Shown piece by piece: positions 55,548 to 64,000 of a stretch of 64,000 bases of DNA. Under the pieces are notes generated by a model. That model had not been told where the DNA came from and ran no database searches. It saw only the letters and a list, made by a program, of their open reading frames with translations. The stretch is from Mytilus edulis (lineage: Eukaryota > Mollusca > Bivalvia > Mytilida > Mytilidae). The DNA is taken from assembly GCF_963676685.1 (NCBI RefSeq), contig NC_092352.1, positions 26,059,117-26,123,116 on the forward strand. The letters run 5' to 3'. Numbering within the stretch: the first letter of the stretch is position 1; every line of letters begins with the position of its first letter. The position numbers were made by a program, and so were the translations under genes.

Positions 55548-56970
55548 AAAACACACACACACACATTTCGCAATTATAATTTGTGTCCTCTTTTTTGCGA
55601 CGTATTTTCTTACTAGAAATCATTTTTAATTAATATATGATTCATGTTTGTATATAAATTCAGTAATTTAAGAAAAAAAATAATGTTTCACAGTGTGTAT
55701 ACAAAAGTAACATACAAGTTTTCACCTTCCAACCAAACGTAAAGAAATGCAAGATATAATCTATAAAGGTTGCATTTTCCACATCTCCACCATTGACATT
55801 CATTGCATCCTGGAATTGTTTGCCCCACGATGTATATGACATTTTGAGTGAGTCCAAGTTAGCATTTGTTAGATCAGTTACTCTGGCAGCAAATCCTTTA
55901 AATTCTGTAATGAATATGTTAGGAGTTATAATTTTTTTTAATAATTTTATTAGCAATTCTTGGATCAGAAAGATTATCCTTCAACCTATCTAAATAAGCA
56001 AAATTAATAAGATTAATATACATCAAAGCAAATTTGTATATATCTTGGAATAATGATATAGTAAGGTATATATTATGAAACAGATTTCAGTGAACTAATA
56101 AAAAAAACAGTAGTATACCGCTGTTCGAAACTCAAAAACCGATTGAGAAAAAAACAAATCCGGGTTACAAACTTAAACTGAGGGAAACGCATCAACAACT
56201 ACACAAAGCATGTTGAACATTGTGGATTATATCTTTAAATCGGAAATGAGACATAATTATTATCAAAAATTGATAATCTCGAATTAAAATAAGATAATGG
56301 ATGAATTTGGGAACTCATACCATCATGCCTTGTTGGTTTTTTTTTGTGTACTTCTTTACTCAAATAAAGGTTATAACTTTAAATGATAATTTTCATCTGC
56401 TATGTCATTATCAAGGAGTTGCCAGTCGAGATTTTATCGAACTTTAAATAGTAATATATTTTCAATCCAATTGATAGCATTATTTGAGATCCTTACCGTC
56501 ATCATTCACAATAGTAACAACACATCTGGTTTTTCGTTTGTCCATTTCACAATTGCCTTCCACTCCAGTCAATCTAACTTCAAAGTTTTCGTCCTTTTCA
56601 AATTCCTAAAAAAATAATTCATTTCAATGTCACTTAAAAATTAGGTCGTTTTTATCACATATTGTTTTCCTTTCTTTTTTTCTTTCTCTAACATGACATC
56701 TGTTAAATATACAAATACCAAATCTATAACGTACCATGTCATCATGGATACAGATCTCAATCATTTTGGAAACTTCTCCCTTTTCAAATACAATTTCCTG
56801 CTTTGGATCAATGCTGTAATCACGACCCTTCACGGCTACCAAATCTTTGGTCTCATATTTCACAATGACCTTGCCCTTGCAACCTCCTTCTCGTTCTACT
56901 GGGACTAGGGCCGTACCAACACTCTCTTTGAATACAAAAGCTGGCTTCGGGAATCTTATAGTGTCCCTAA
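54253..56970 (-). CDS. NCX/SLC8-like copy 2, 3'-terminal five exons (partial)
   Basis: Exons 56735-56970, 56497-56605, 55726-55904, 54940-55269 and 54253-54492 have exactly the lengths (236, 109, 179, 330, 240) and phases of exons 6-10 of the NCX gene at 25.8-39 kb. All splice signals are kept and there are no stops or shifts. They encode CBD2 and the C-terminal membrane bundle. Copy-1-like intron sequence continues to about 58.9 kb, but exons for CBD1, the loop and the N-terminal bundle are not seen before the window end. Orientation is head-to-tail with copy 1. It could be a full second gene with its 5' end beyond 64 kb, or a 5'-truncated duplicate. The alpha-2 motif is altered. Confidence 0.85.
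54765..54875 (+). repeat. Penelope-like 3' tail fragment in NCX copy 2 intron
   Basis: 'ccatggcgttgtcagtttat' and 'gtttgactgtccctctggtat' match the tail next to the RT at 20.1-20.5 kb. It is absent from the corresponding copy 1 intron, so it was inserted after the duplication or lost from copy 1. Confidence 0.5.
54940..55269 (-). CDS. NCX copy 2, alpha-2 repeat exon (diverged motif)
   Basis: 330 bp, phase 0 both ends, as copy 1 exon 9. The alpha-2 repeat reads GTNLPDIFAS and GKVIGSIAVNVF where copy 1 has GTSLPDLFAS and GNVTGSNAVNVF. The acidic D and the last N of the motif are kept, but the Ser next to the Thr of GTS and the N, T and N of NVTGSN are replaced. Elsewhere the exon is conserved. 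Confidence 0.88.
55477..55566. repeat. (AT)n then (AC)n microsatellite
   Basis: About 60 bases of uninterrupted AT followed by TATATATAAAA and (AC)7-8, within the intron of NCX copy 2. The open frame of repeated IY residues across it is an artefact. Confidence 0.9.
55726..55904 (-). CDS. NCX copy 2, exon homologous to copy 1 exon 8
   Basis: 179 bp, phase 1 to 0. Only V to A (EFKGFAARV) and R to K (DSLKMSY) differ from copy 1, the most conserved exon of the pair. Confidence 0.85.
56497..56605 (-). CDS. NCX copy 2, exon homologous to copy 1 exon 7
   Basis: 109 bp, donor GT at 56495-56496, acceptor at 56606-56607. It encodes the same EFEKDENFEVRL...VNDD segment of CBD2. Confidence 0.85.
56735..56970 (-). 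CDS. NCX copy 2, exon homologous to copy 1 exon 6 (CBD2)
   Basis: 236 bp, phase 1 to 0. It encodes RDTIRFPKPAFVFKESVG...IHDDM, with T to I in KGKVIVKYE. It is the most upstream exon of this copy inside the window. The intron upstream is filled by the tandem SINE array. Confidence 0.85.
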
Positions 56971-57073
56971 CTGTAAAAAATATTATACATCATTACCTGT
57001 GGTCTGCCTTAAAAAAGACATATTTCATTATGTTTGTAATTAGGGTTTACCTATTTGTAGGACATATATATAT

Positions 57074-58230
57074 AACAATAACATCTTCATGCCTTATATA
57101 TCATGTACTGTAGTACGCCGCTAGATTAAAACTGACGAGGAAAGGTAACACACGGCCAGCGAAAGCTCTATTTTTGTAGAGCCCAGTTGGTCGTGTGGTC
57201 TAGCGGGACGGCTGCAGTGCAGGCGATTTGGTGTCACGATATCACAGTAGCATGGGTTCGAATCCCGGCGAGGGAAGAACCAAAAATTTGCGAAAGCAAA
57301 TTTACAGATCTAACATTGTTGGGTTGATGTTTAGACGAGTTGTATATACATTATGTACACAGCCATGTATCACCATCATTGATGGCGATCCGATGGATAC
57401 ATCTGTTGTAGAGTTGTCACTGACTCAGACGTACTTATAAATATAATTATTTTCTGTGACTGTATATTACATTAATTTGTAGGATCCTTTACTATAGATA
57501 ATTTAGCTGATCTGTAACAATAACATCTTCATGCCTTATATATCATGTACTGTAGTACGCCGCTAGATTAAAACTGACGAGGAAAGGTAACACACGGCCA
57601 GCGAAAGCTCTATTTTTGTAGAGCCCAGGTGGTCGTGTGGTCTAGCGGGACGGCTGCAGTGCAGGCGATTTGGTGTCACGATATCACAGTAGCATGGGTT
57701 CGAATCCCGGCGAGGGAAGAACCAAAAATTTGCGAAAGCAAATTTACAGATCTAACATTGTTGGGTTGATGTTTAGACGAGTTGTATATACATTATGTAC
57801 ACAGCCATGTACCACCATCATTGATGGCGATCCGATGGATACATCTGTTGTAGAGTTGTCACTGACTCAGACGTACTTATAAATATAATTATTTTCTGTG
57901 ACTGTATATTACATTAATTTGTAGGATCCTTTACTATAGATAATTTAGCTGATCTGTAACAATAACATCTTCATGCCTTATATATCATGTACTGTAGTAC
58001 GCCGCTAGATTAAAACTGACGAGGAAAGGTAACACACGGCCAGCAAAAGCTCTATTTTTGTAGAGCCCAGGTGGTCGTGTGGTCTAGCGGGACGGCTGCA
58101 GTGCAGGCGATTTGGTGTCACGACATCACAGTAGCATGGGTTCGAATCCCGGCGAGGGAAGAACCAAAAATTTGCGAAAGCAAATTTACAGATCTAACAT
58201 TGTTGGGTTGATGTTTAGACGAGTTGTATA
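57074..58230 (+). repeat. tandem array (442-bp unit x 2.6) of a tRNA-derived SINE
   Basis: Units start at 57074, 57516 and 57958; the third breaks off at about 58230. The copies differ by only a few bases (for example gcgaaagc / gcaaaagc, atatcac / acatcac). Each contains a Pol III promoter: A box TGGTCTAGCGG and B box GGTTCGAATCC about 60 bases apart, as in a long-variable-arm tRNA. A non-tRNA body follows. Acceptor-stem pairing is poor, so this is a SINE head rather than a working tRNA gene. The array sits in the intron upstream of the last visible NCX copy 2 exon. Confidence 0.75.
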
Positions 58231-59228
58231 TTTAATATATATATATAGATGGGATCTAGTATAACATGAACTGCACCAGTAATACTAAGTATAAAGTTTG
58301 ATGTTAGGTTAAAAATGCATGAAAAAAGTGTGGCTGTTTTTACGGGTGGCATTAATGTTACTATATAAGGTTCGGCTATTAAATGTTTAAGTAACAAAGT
58401 TGTTTGCAGTTCTTTCTTTTGTGTCACTAATTAACGTGAGTCACATTAGTCTATAAACAGTTGCTGCTGCATTTATTACATGTATTTATATGTTTCTAAA
58501 TTAGTAAAAATATACAATTAAATATTATTCAAAAAAATATTCGCAAGAAAAAAAAATACATGTTACTGCTAACAACTAAACCTATTACTAAATTTGCATT
58601 GTTAATAACCAATTGAATTTTGAGTAGAACTACTATAAATTTGGACGACACGTGCAGCGTGCAGAAAGAGTGAGAAATTAACATTAATTTGATATCAGAT
58701 TGTAAGGTAAAAACTAGTGTTAGGCTTGTTGTTTGTTAGATCAGAAATAAAATCATCAATGTATTTTTTCAAAAAACACGCGATATACATATCTAGTCGG
58801 AACAGGTTACAAAATCTACCGTTGAAAAACCTGCTAGACCAGAATTTTCATTCATTACAGTAGCTTATAAAAAATTAGCAGTTTAACAAACACAAAAGTA
58901 GTAAAGCATTCTCATCACGAAGTGTGAATATTCTCGAAACAAACCAGTCGGAAAGCTGACCCCGGTTTGACCCCATTTTGGAAGTCATGTGACTACCATA
59001 TTTGGGCATTTTTTGGAAATTTATTCTTCAACTGAAACGACCCTGTTTCCTCCAAAAAATCATATCAAATGAAATCAAAGCATGCTGTACATTACAAATG
59101 CCAATTGTATATACTTTTTAGAAGTTCTCACATAAAAAAAATGTTTTGACTAAACGTATTGAATTAAAATGAGAAGCCTTCAAACCGGCAAAGGTCGTCA
59201 CTCGGCGCGTCAAGATTTTTCAACATAT
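58231..59228. other. NCX copy 2 intron; homology to copy 1 intron then lost
   Basis: Around 58835-58925 the text 'agaccagaattttcattcat', 'agtagcttataaaaaat' and 'taacaaacacaaaa' aligns with 29010-29095 in the copy 1 intron between exons 6 and 5. Beyond about 58930 the similarity stops and unrelated repeat-like sequence follows. Exon 5 (CBD1), which in copy 1 lies about 270 bases further on, is not found. Confidence 0.55.
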
Positions 59229-59230
59229 CA

Positions 59231-59373
59231 GGGTTGAGTTCAATATTGTAGCAGCTACGTAGCGGCTACGTAGCTGCTATCAATATATATGTAATACCTA
59301 TTATATAGCTACACGTTCAATAGTCAAAATCTACGTAGCACTACGTAGCCCGCTACGATATTGAACGCAACCC
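59231..59373. mobile_element. MITE with GCTACGTAGC inner repeats
   Basis: The ends GGGTTGAGTTCAATATTGTA (59231) and, inverted, GGGTTGCGTTCAATATCGTA (59373) form 20-bp TIRs with two mismatches. Inside each, CTACGTAGC palindromes are repeated (two on the left, two on the right). 143 bp long. Confidence 0.7.
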
Positions 59374-60130
59374 AGTTCAAATTTCTTTCTTAACTTCTCG
59401 GGAACCTATGTTGAATTTAAAATATGTGCTGAGGCTTTTTATGAACTAGCCCGTGTCAAATTTGTGCTACTTTATTACGCAAATGTGCCACTTGAAGTCC
59501 CAGATATTAATAAAATAATTTTACTAAATATATTTTGATAATAAAGACATATGTAAAAAAAAATTAGAGAAACACATTTTTTCACTTTTCAGACTCAGTG
59601 AAATAGGCCCTCTGACTCTGTGCCATAATATTATCATTCAAAGAGTAACTTGTTTTGGTAAATATTTTTACTGTTGTAACCAAATTATATCAACACAGAA
59701 ATAAATTTCTACTACATTAATACAAGTGGTAGCCAAAATATGCATGCATGAATACTGGATCTAATGATCAAAAACAGGTATTCCTTTTCATTAATTTACT
59801 GATAGCTGCATGGTCCTACCCTTTTTATTTAAATTTGAAAGAGATAATAATCAAAGTAATATCAATTTAAATTCTTCATTATTCAGAATAAAAGGAAATT
59901 CGCTTGCAATCCTTGTAGATTACACTAAATATAACAATGAATACATTTCGTGACGTCTCATTGATTCCATGCAAGTTCTAACGAATGGACTCAAATTATA
60001 TATGAAATACTGTAAACCAATAAATAATCATTTGAATAGTTTATAATAGTAAACTTGGAAATAAATAATAACAAAAAAGACTCGGTTTCATATTTTTCTT
60101 CTTCTATCTGAAAAAACAAATAATTATGCA
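59374..60130. other. no recognisable gene
   Basis: AT-rich, no frame of note. No NCX exon could be recognised here. Confidence 0.35.
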
Positions 60131-60505
60131 TATTTATTAGTGTTTCAAATCGTACAGTTTTGCCTAACCGGTTACTCGGATAATCGTTCGACCGATTAAC
60201 CGGTTAACCAGTAGTTTAAGTTGGTATTTGAAAGCCTTTTCAATAATATCCTACGCATGTATATATACAAGATGTCGTATCAGTGTCAATTTGACAACCT
60301 TTCATCCAAGTCATCAATTTACACTTTTAGAATTGAAGTTTGTCCTTTGGCATTATAAGGCTTTTCTGTGAGGATTCTTGGTGAAGTTTGACTTTAAAAT
60401 AATCAAATACACCGTATCAACTATAGCGTTTGTACCAACTCCAGATTGAAAAATAAAAAAAACTTATTGATTTCGTAGAATTGAATAAGTCTGAGACCGA
60501 TTATT

Positions 60506-61670
60506 AGGTCTTTCCACCTTTCGTGTGGAAAGACCTATTGATTTTGTTCTGATTAATTTTTTTTTCTTCCGCCTAATTTTTATCTTGCGGTGTAAAAATG
60601 TTTCAAAAGATGTCGCTTAGTTTTTTTGTATATGAGATCATACAGTCTATACGCTTTTGAAACTCAACATGTTTAACCGAACACTTTTCTTTGTAAGAGT
60701 TATCTCCCCAAACACTGTTTTTCTTGTTATCAGATCTCCTCCGCAACCGTAAAAGAAAGTGACAAATTTAGTTTTCCAAATTGCTCGTTATATCCTCAGG
60801 ATGTTACGTTTTATTTTGACCGAAGCTATAGGAAGACCCCATATGAGAGTAATTTCCCCTTTTGTATTGAAATAAGTGAAATAAATTTGTAACTGGAAAA
60901 CCATAAGTGAAAGAGGCCTAGGGTCTTTTGAGTTGAGGCCCTTGCTCAAAAAGTATGAAAATGTGGTCAAGGTCAAAGGTCAGGGTCATGTTCAAATTTT
61001 TGATTTTGGCTTGTTATCTCTTATTTTCAGAAATCATACAAGATATCGACAAAATATTTTCACACAATTGTTAGTTGCGACATGCCGTAACATGTAAATT
61101 TTACTTAAAAGGGTACGTAACATTTAATGCGAGTTTTGCCCCCTTTTATATCTAATATTAGTTGTATGGTAATATAACTCATTAACAATATAAAGTAGAG
61201 ACCTAGAGTCTTTTGATTTGAGGTCCGTGGTTGATGACCTTGCAATTGAGCTCAAGGTCATAGGTAAATTTAACGTTCTAGATTTTGACCTTTGCTTTTT
61301 CCTCTTATATATACATGATAAAGCCATGGGACTTTTGGCAAAAGGTTGCAATCAATGTGACCTTGAAAAAGCCAACCGGAAGTGACCTTTTGTAAACCGG
61401 AAGTAGCCATTTTTTGTACTAATTTAATGTAAAAGTATATAGAACCATCTACTTTTGGAATCAGTGTCAAGTAAACTATCAAAACATACCGGAAATAACA
61501 TCTTTTAAACCGGAAGTAAAAATGATCTCCCTTATGTATATCTTTTTGTATAGAAACCATATATTTTTGGAATCAGCGTCCAATAAGCTGTCATTTGACG
61601 CTAAAATTGACATTTAAAACCGAATTTTAACATTTTCATATAAAAAAGATCCTTACTGGTGGAAAGACCA
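60506..61670. mobile_element. nested element with GGTCTTTCCACC inverted ends
   Basis: The left end AGGTCTTTCCACC at 60506-60518 immediately forms a hairpin with GTGGAAAGACCT (60524-60535). The right end GGTGGAAAGACC is at 61658-61669, inverted to the left. The interior holds repeated CCGGAAGT motifs (61376-61385, 61398-61407, 61490, 61511) and two diverged 'agagtcttttga.ttgagg' copies (60918 and 61205). No coding capacity. Confidence 0.55.
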
Positions 61671-61769
61671 TCAATGGTTCTCTGAACAATTGGTTTTTAA
61701 TTCTCTCCTTTTCTCTTCTGGTCTCCGAATATAATGTGAAGTGTTTCAGTTTGAAATTATTTATTATAA

Positions 61770-61865
61770 AAAGAAGAAGATGTGGTATGATTGCCAATGA
61801 GACAATTCTCCACAAGAGACAAAACTGACACAGAAATTAACAACTATTATAGGTCACCGTTCGAC
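61770..61865 (-). repeat. dispersed repeat fragment
   Basis: 'gaagatgtggtatgattgcc', 'aatgagacaattctccacaag' and 'ataggtcaccgtt' give a short copy of the 16470-17060 family. Confidence 0.55.
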
Positions 61866-62376
61866 CTGTTTCTTTACTTTGTTTGCTTGTTACTTTTAGC
61901 ATGTTACTCGTACTATCACGTATACATTGAGTACATTCACATTGGTTTGCATTTCACAATTTTTGAGTTAGCATTTTGTTTAAAGTAAGACTAAGCCTTG
62001 CACGACGGAGTTTGCACATTTAGATGTAGGTTTACACAATATTAGATCAAAAACATAATAATGAAGTAAATCGTAAAATTTAATCGCATTACTGATTTAA
62101 AGTCACTGTTAAAAATCATGTATACTAATTATGTTTCTTTAAGATTCTGCCCCGAGCTGAGAGACAAGTTCTAATTAATTTTATGTTTTTAGGATTAACA
62201 ATTGCAATCAATAAACTGGACAATTGATATGTCAAATTAATTACCACGACGACAATTTCTAAATAAAACATACATAATTGGAAAGTCCGGTTAACCGGTT
62301 AGCGTTTTTTGGTATTCGGTATTCGGTCGTTCGACCGGTTAACCGGTTTACCAGTTTACCGTGGACAACACTAATA

Positions 62377-62813
62377 AGGGAAAACGGTAGTATTTAATTT
62401 TCCCAGCATTAGGTTGGCCTTTTGTGTACCCAAGGCAGGTGAAGGAAGTCAAATTAGGAGCGCTGTGATTGGATGTAAGGGTACAATATATTTTTTATTT
62501 ATCTATGAATAACTGCAGTGTGTATATTTACAATATAAATTTTAAAACCTATTGAAATATTTTCTAGAGAATTATTCGAAAAGACTTGCAAAATTTCATA
62601 AATTTGGTGCAAAATGACGGTGGGCATGGATAACATAAACAAGCTCCGTTGGAAGTTGGTCATGATACTATTTGGCTTTAATTTTTAAGACAGAGTAATA
62701 AAGTACTAACACAACATATAACTGTTTTATCCAGGTTTTTATCTTAAAAAGTGGTAAATTTAGAAAATGTTAACATTGTCGCCAATGGCAGAATAAATAG
62801 TACCGTTTTCCCT
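62377..62813. mobile_element. MITE with AGGGAAAACGGTA TIRs
   Basis: The ends AGGGAAAACGGTA(G)TATTTA at 62377 and, inverted, AGGGAAAACGGTA(C)TATTTA ending at 62813 differ by one base in 20. ATA is present on both outer flanks (62374-62376 and 62814-62816), a possible 3-bp target duplication. 437 bp, non-coding. It was inserted exactly at the right edge of the preceding element. Confidence 0.65.
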
Positions 62814-64000
62814 ATACTGAAGATAGCAAGGGAAATCAAAGTCACTCAAACTTCAATTCTTTTATACTATTTTGAAGCTTTTGATTAGTACATTTGATTT
62901 TTATCACAAAGAATAGAAATTTTTCACTGAGAACAATACTGTGTTGGGAAAAGTGCTGAGTCATCATGATGGGTCAAATTGATTGGTAATGATATAAAAC
63001 TTTATTCTAGGATGTCAATATTATCTATATTGTGTAAAATGCACCATATTATAGTTCTTTTGTATTTGATTTCACCTTTCGCAATGATTTTTTCAATTGG
63101 AAACACCAGAATTCAAGTCGCGACAAATATTTTTTACTGAAATGTTTGCCTTTTTTGCTGCGTAATTCCCTAAATGTATAACTAGGGTATTTCTGTAAAC
63201 ATAATCTATTAAAATGGGAAATTGTCTGGTTTAGTTTGTACTGTTTATGGAATTAGGCAATATTTGGTCACATTGAAAGCATTTTCAGTGTTAGAATTGT
63301 TCATCTAAGAAAAAAAGAGGCCCACTTGAGGCTAAATTTGCATAGAATTTATACTCTCCTGTGTAAAGAATTGTTCACATTCTTGATAATGCATGCAGCA
63401 AATATTTCAAAAGTGCTTCATTTTGTAGTTTCTTTCTTTTATTATATCAGACATAAATAATTTTTCATTTCCTACTGTTTGAAAGGACTTTTGTTGGAAA
63501 TTAATACTCCCAAGGGACATAATTCAGCTTTTTCATTGATTAATACAGGCAACAAAGGCAACTTTACAGCTGAGTAGTTTGCATATTTAATGTTTAAAGT
63601 GTCTAATATCTTTGTTTTCATCATCTCAAGACAGAATAATAGATTTTATAACAAGCTCTAAAAGTTTTAACCATAATATGGCATATACTAAAGCATGGAA
63701 TGGAGATAAGTATGAAAAATCTTGAATTTGTGCATTTCTTGTAAATTTTTGATAAAATGAATACAAATTGAATGGAACTGTCCATTTTATCTGTTTAAAT
63801 GGAACTATTTATCATTCTTTTTAAACAAGATAAGATATGATTGGATACAGGTTGTTTATTAAGGCTTTTCTGAAAGAAGTAGAGAATGAGGTAAACCAGC
63901 ATGTAGGGGTGGGGACATAAAATGATCTATGTTTCTTTAAGTACTGGGGACATACAAGTATTTATTATAGCCAAGGTTTTCACAATAGCCCAGTATTGCA
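62814..64000. other. no recognisable gene
   Basis: AT-rich to the window end. No NCX exon, repeat family or RNA gene was recognised. Confidence 0.35.

Larger units (their letters stand above)
60134..62376. mobile_element. non-autonomous DNA transposon with AACCGGTTAACC subterminal motifs
   Basis: The left border region has TATTAGTGTT (60134-60143) and then ACCGGTTACTCGG, TCGTTCGACCG and TTAACCGGTTAACC. The right border has CCGGTTAACCGGTTAGCG, GGTCGTTCGACCGGTTAACC and the inverted AACACTAATA (62367-62376). The inverted arrangement of the same motifs at both ends marks one element about 2.2 kb long. It carries at least one other insertion (60506-61670) and a SINE-like fragment at 61770-61865. 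No transposase is visible. The exact ends are uncertain. Confidence 0.45.

Noticed and set aside
55355-55579. Open frame with an IYIYIY tail
   Set aside because: It runs through the AT microsatellite; not coding.
57130-57180. Hammerhead ribozyme core (CTGACGA ... GCGAAAGC) in the 442-bp repeats
   Set aside because: A core-like CTGACGA and a GAAA are present, but the flanking bases do not form stems I and II; only a local GCTCTA/TAGAGC hairpin is seen.
57180-57280. Functional tRNA gene in the tandem repeats
   Set aside because: The A and B boxes are perfect, but the acceptor stem does not pair and the arm lengths are abnormal; a tRNA-derived SINE fits better.
57228-57882. Two nearly identical 70-residue open frames (57228 and 57670)
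   Set aside because: They are the same SINE sequence read twice in the tandem array, with no independent coding evidence.

Overview
This window looks like nuclear genomic DNA of a bivalve mollusc, probably a mytilid mussel. It is AT-rich and intron-containing, its one host gene family is animal (a Na+/Ca2+ exchanger), and the rest is packed with mobile elements of kinds known from bivalves: Penelope-like/Naiad retroelements, BEL/Pao, Tc1/mariner, Helitron, tRNA-derived SINEs and many hairpin MITEs. There is no sign of prokaryotic organisation. The species call is an inference from repeat types, not from a search.

Layout. 0-3.9 kb: LINE relic, degenerate repeats and a 126-177 bp tandem array. 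3.9-14.4 kb: a three-level nest. A decayed Penelope-like reverse transcriptase (3.94-4.23 and 12.83-13.35 kb) is split by a BEL/Pao LTR retrotransposon on the minus strand (4.23-12.83 kb, 166-bp LTRs). The left LTR is itself split by a 2.5-kb DNA transposon with terminal inverted repeats (4.31-6.81 kb, target duplication ACTA). 14.4-15.7 kb: Tc1/mariner relic. 16-25.8 kb: dispersed repeats and a second decayed Penelope-like RT (20.1-21.2 kb, minus).

25.8-39 kb: a complete minus-strand Na+/Ca2+ exchanger gene (SLC8/NCX-like). It has ten coding exons whose splice sites and phases join into one 806-residue reading frame, and its introns carry several MITEs and an old Naiad tail. 54.2-57 kb: the last five exons of a second, head-to-tail NCX copy. 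Exon lengths are identical and intron and 3'-UTR homology remains, but its alpha-2 ion-binding repeat carries unusual substitutions.

46.3-49.9 kb: the most striking element, a structurally intact Naiad-type Penelope-like retroelement. It has identical 198-bp terminal direct repeats (pseudo-LTRs), an N-terminal GIY-YIG endonuclease and a C-terminal RT. One 798-codon frame is interrupted only by four UGA codons, all at expected cysteine positions, and it ends in UAA. A SECIS-like hairpin can be drawn in the 3' UTR. This fits the selenocysteine-encoding Naiads reported from clams.

50-64 kb: a non-autonomous Helitron (50.36-51.12 kb), hairpin MITEs, a three-copy 442-bp tandem array of a tRNA-derived SINE (57.07-58.23 kb), and nested non-autonomous DNA transposons (60.1-62.8 kb).
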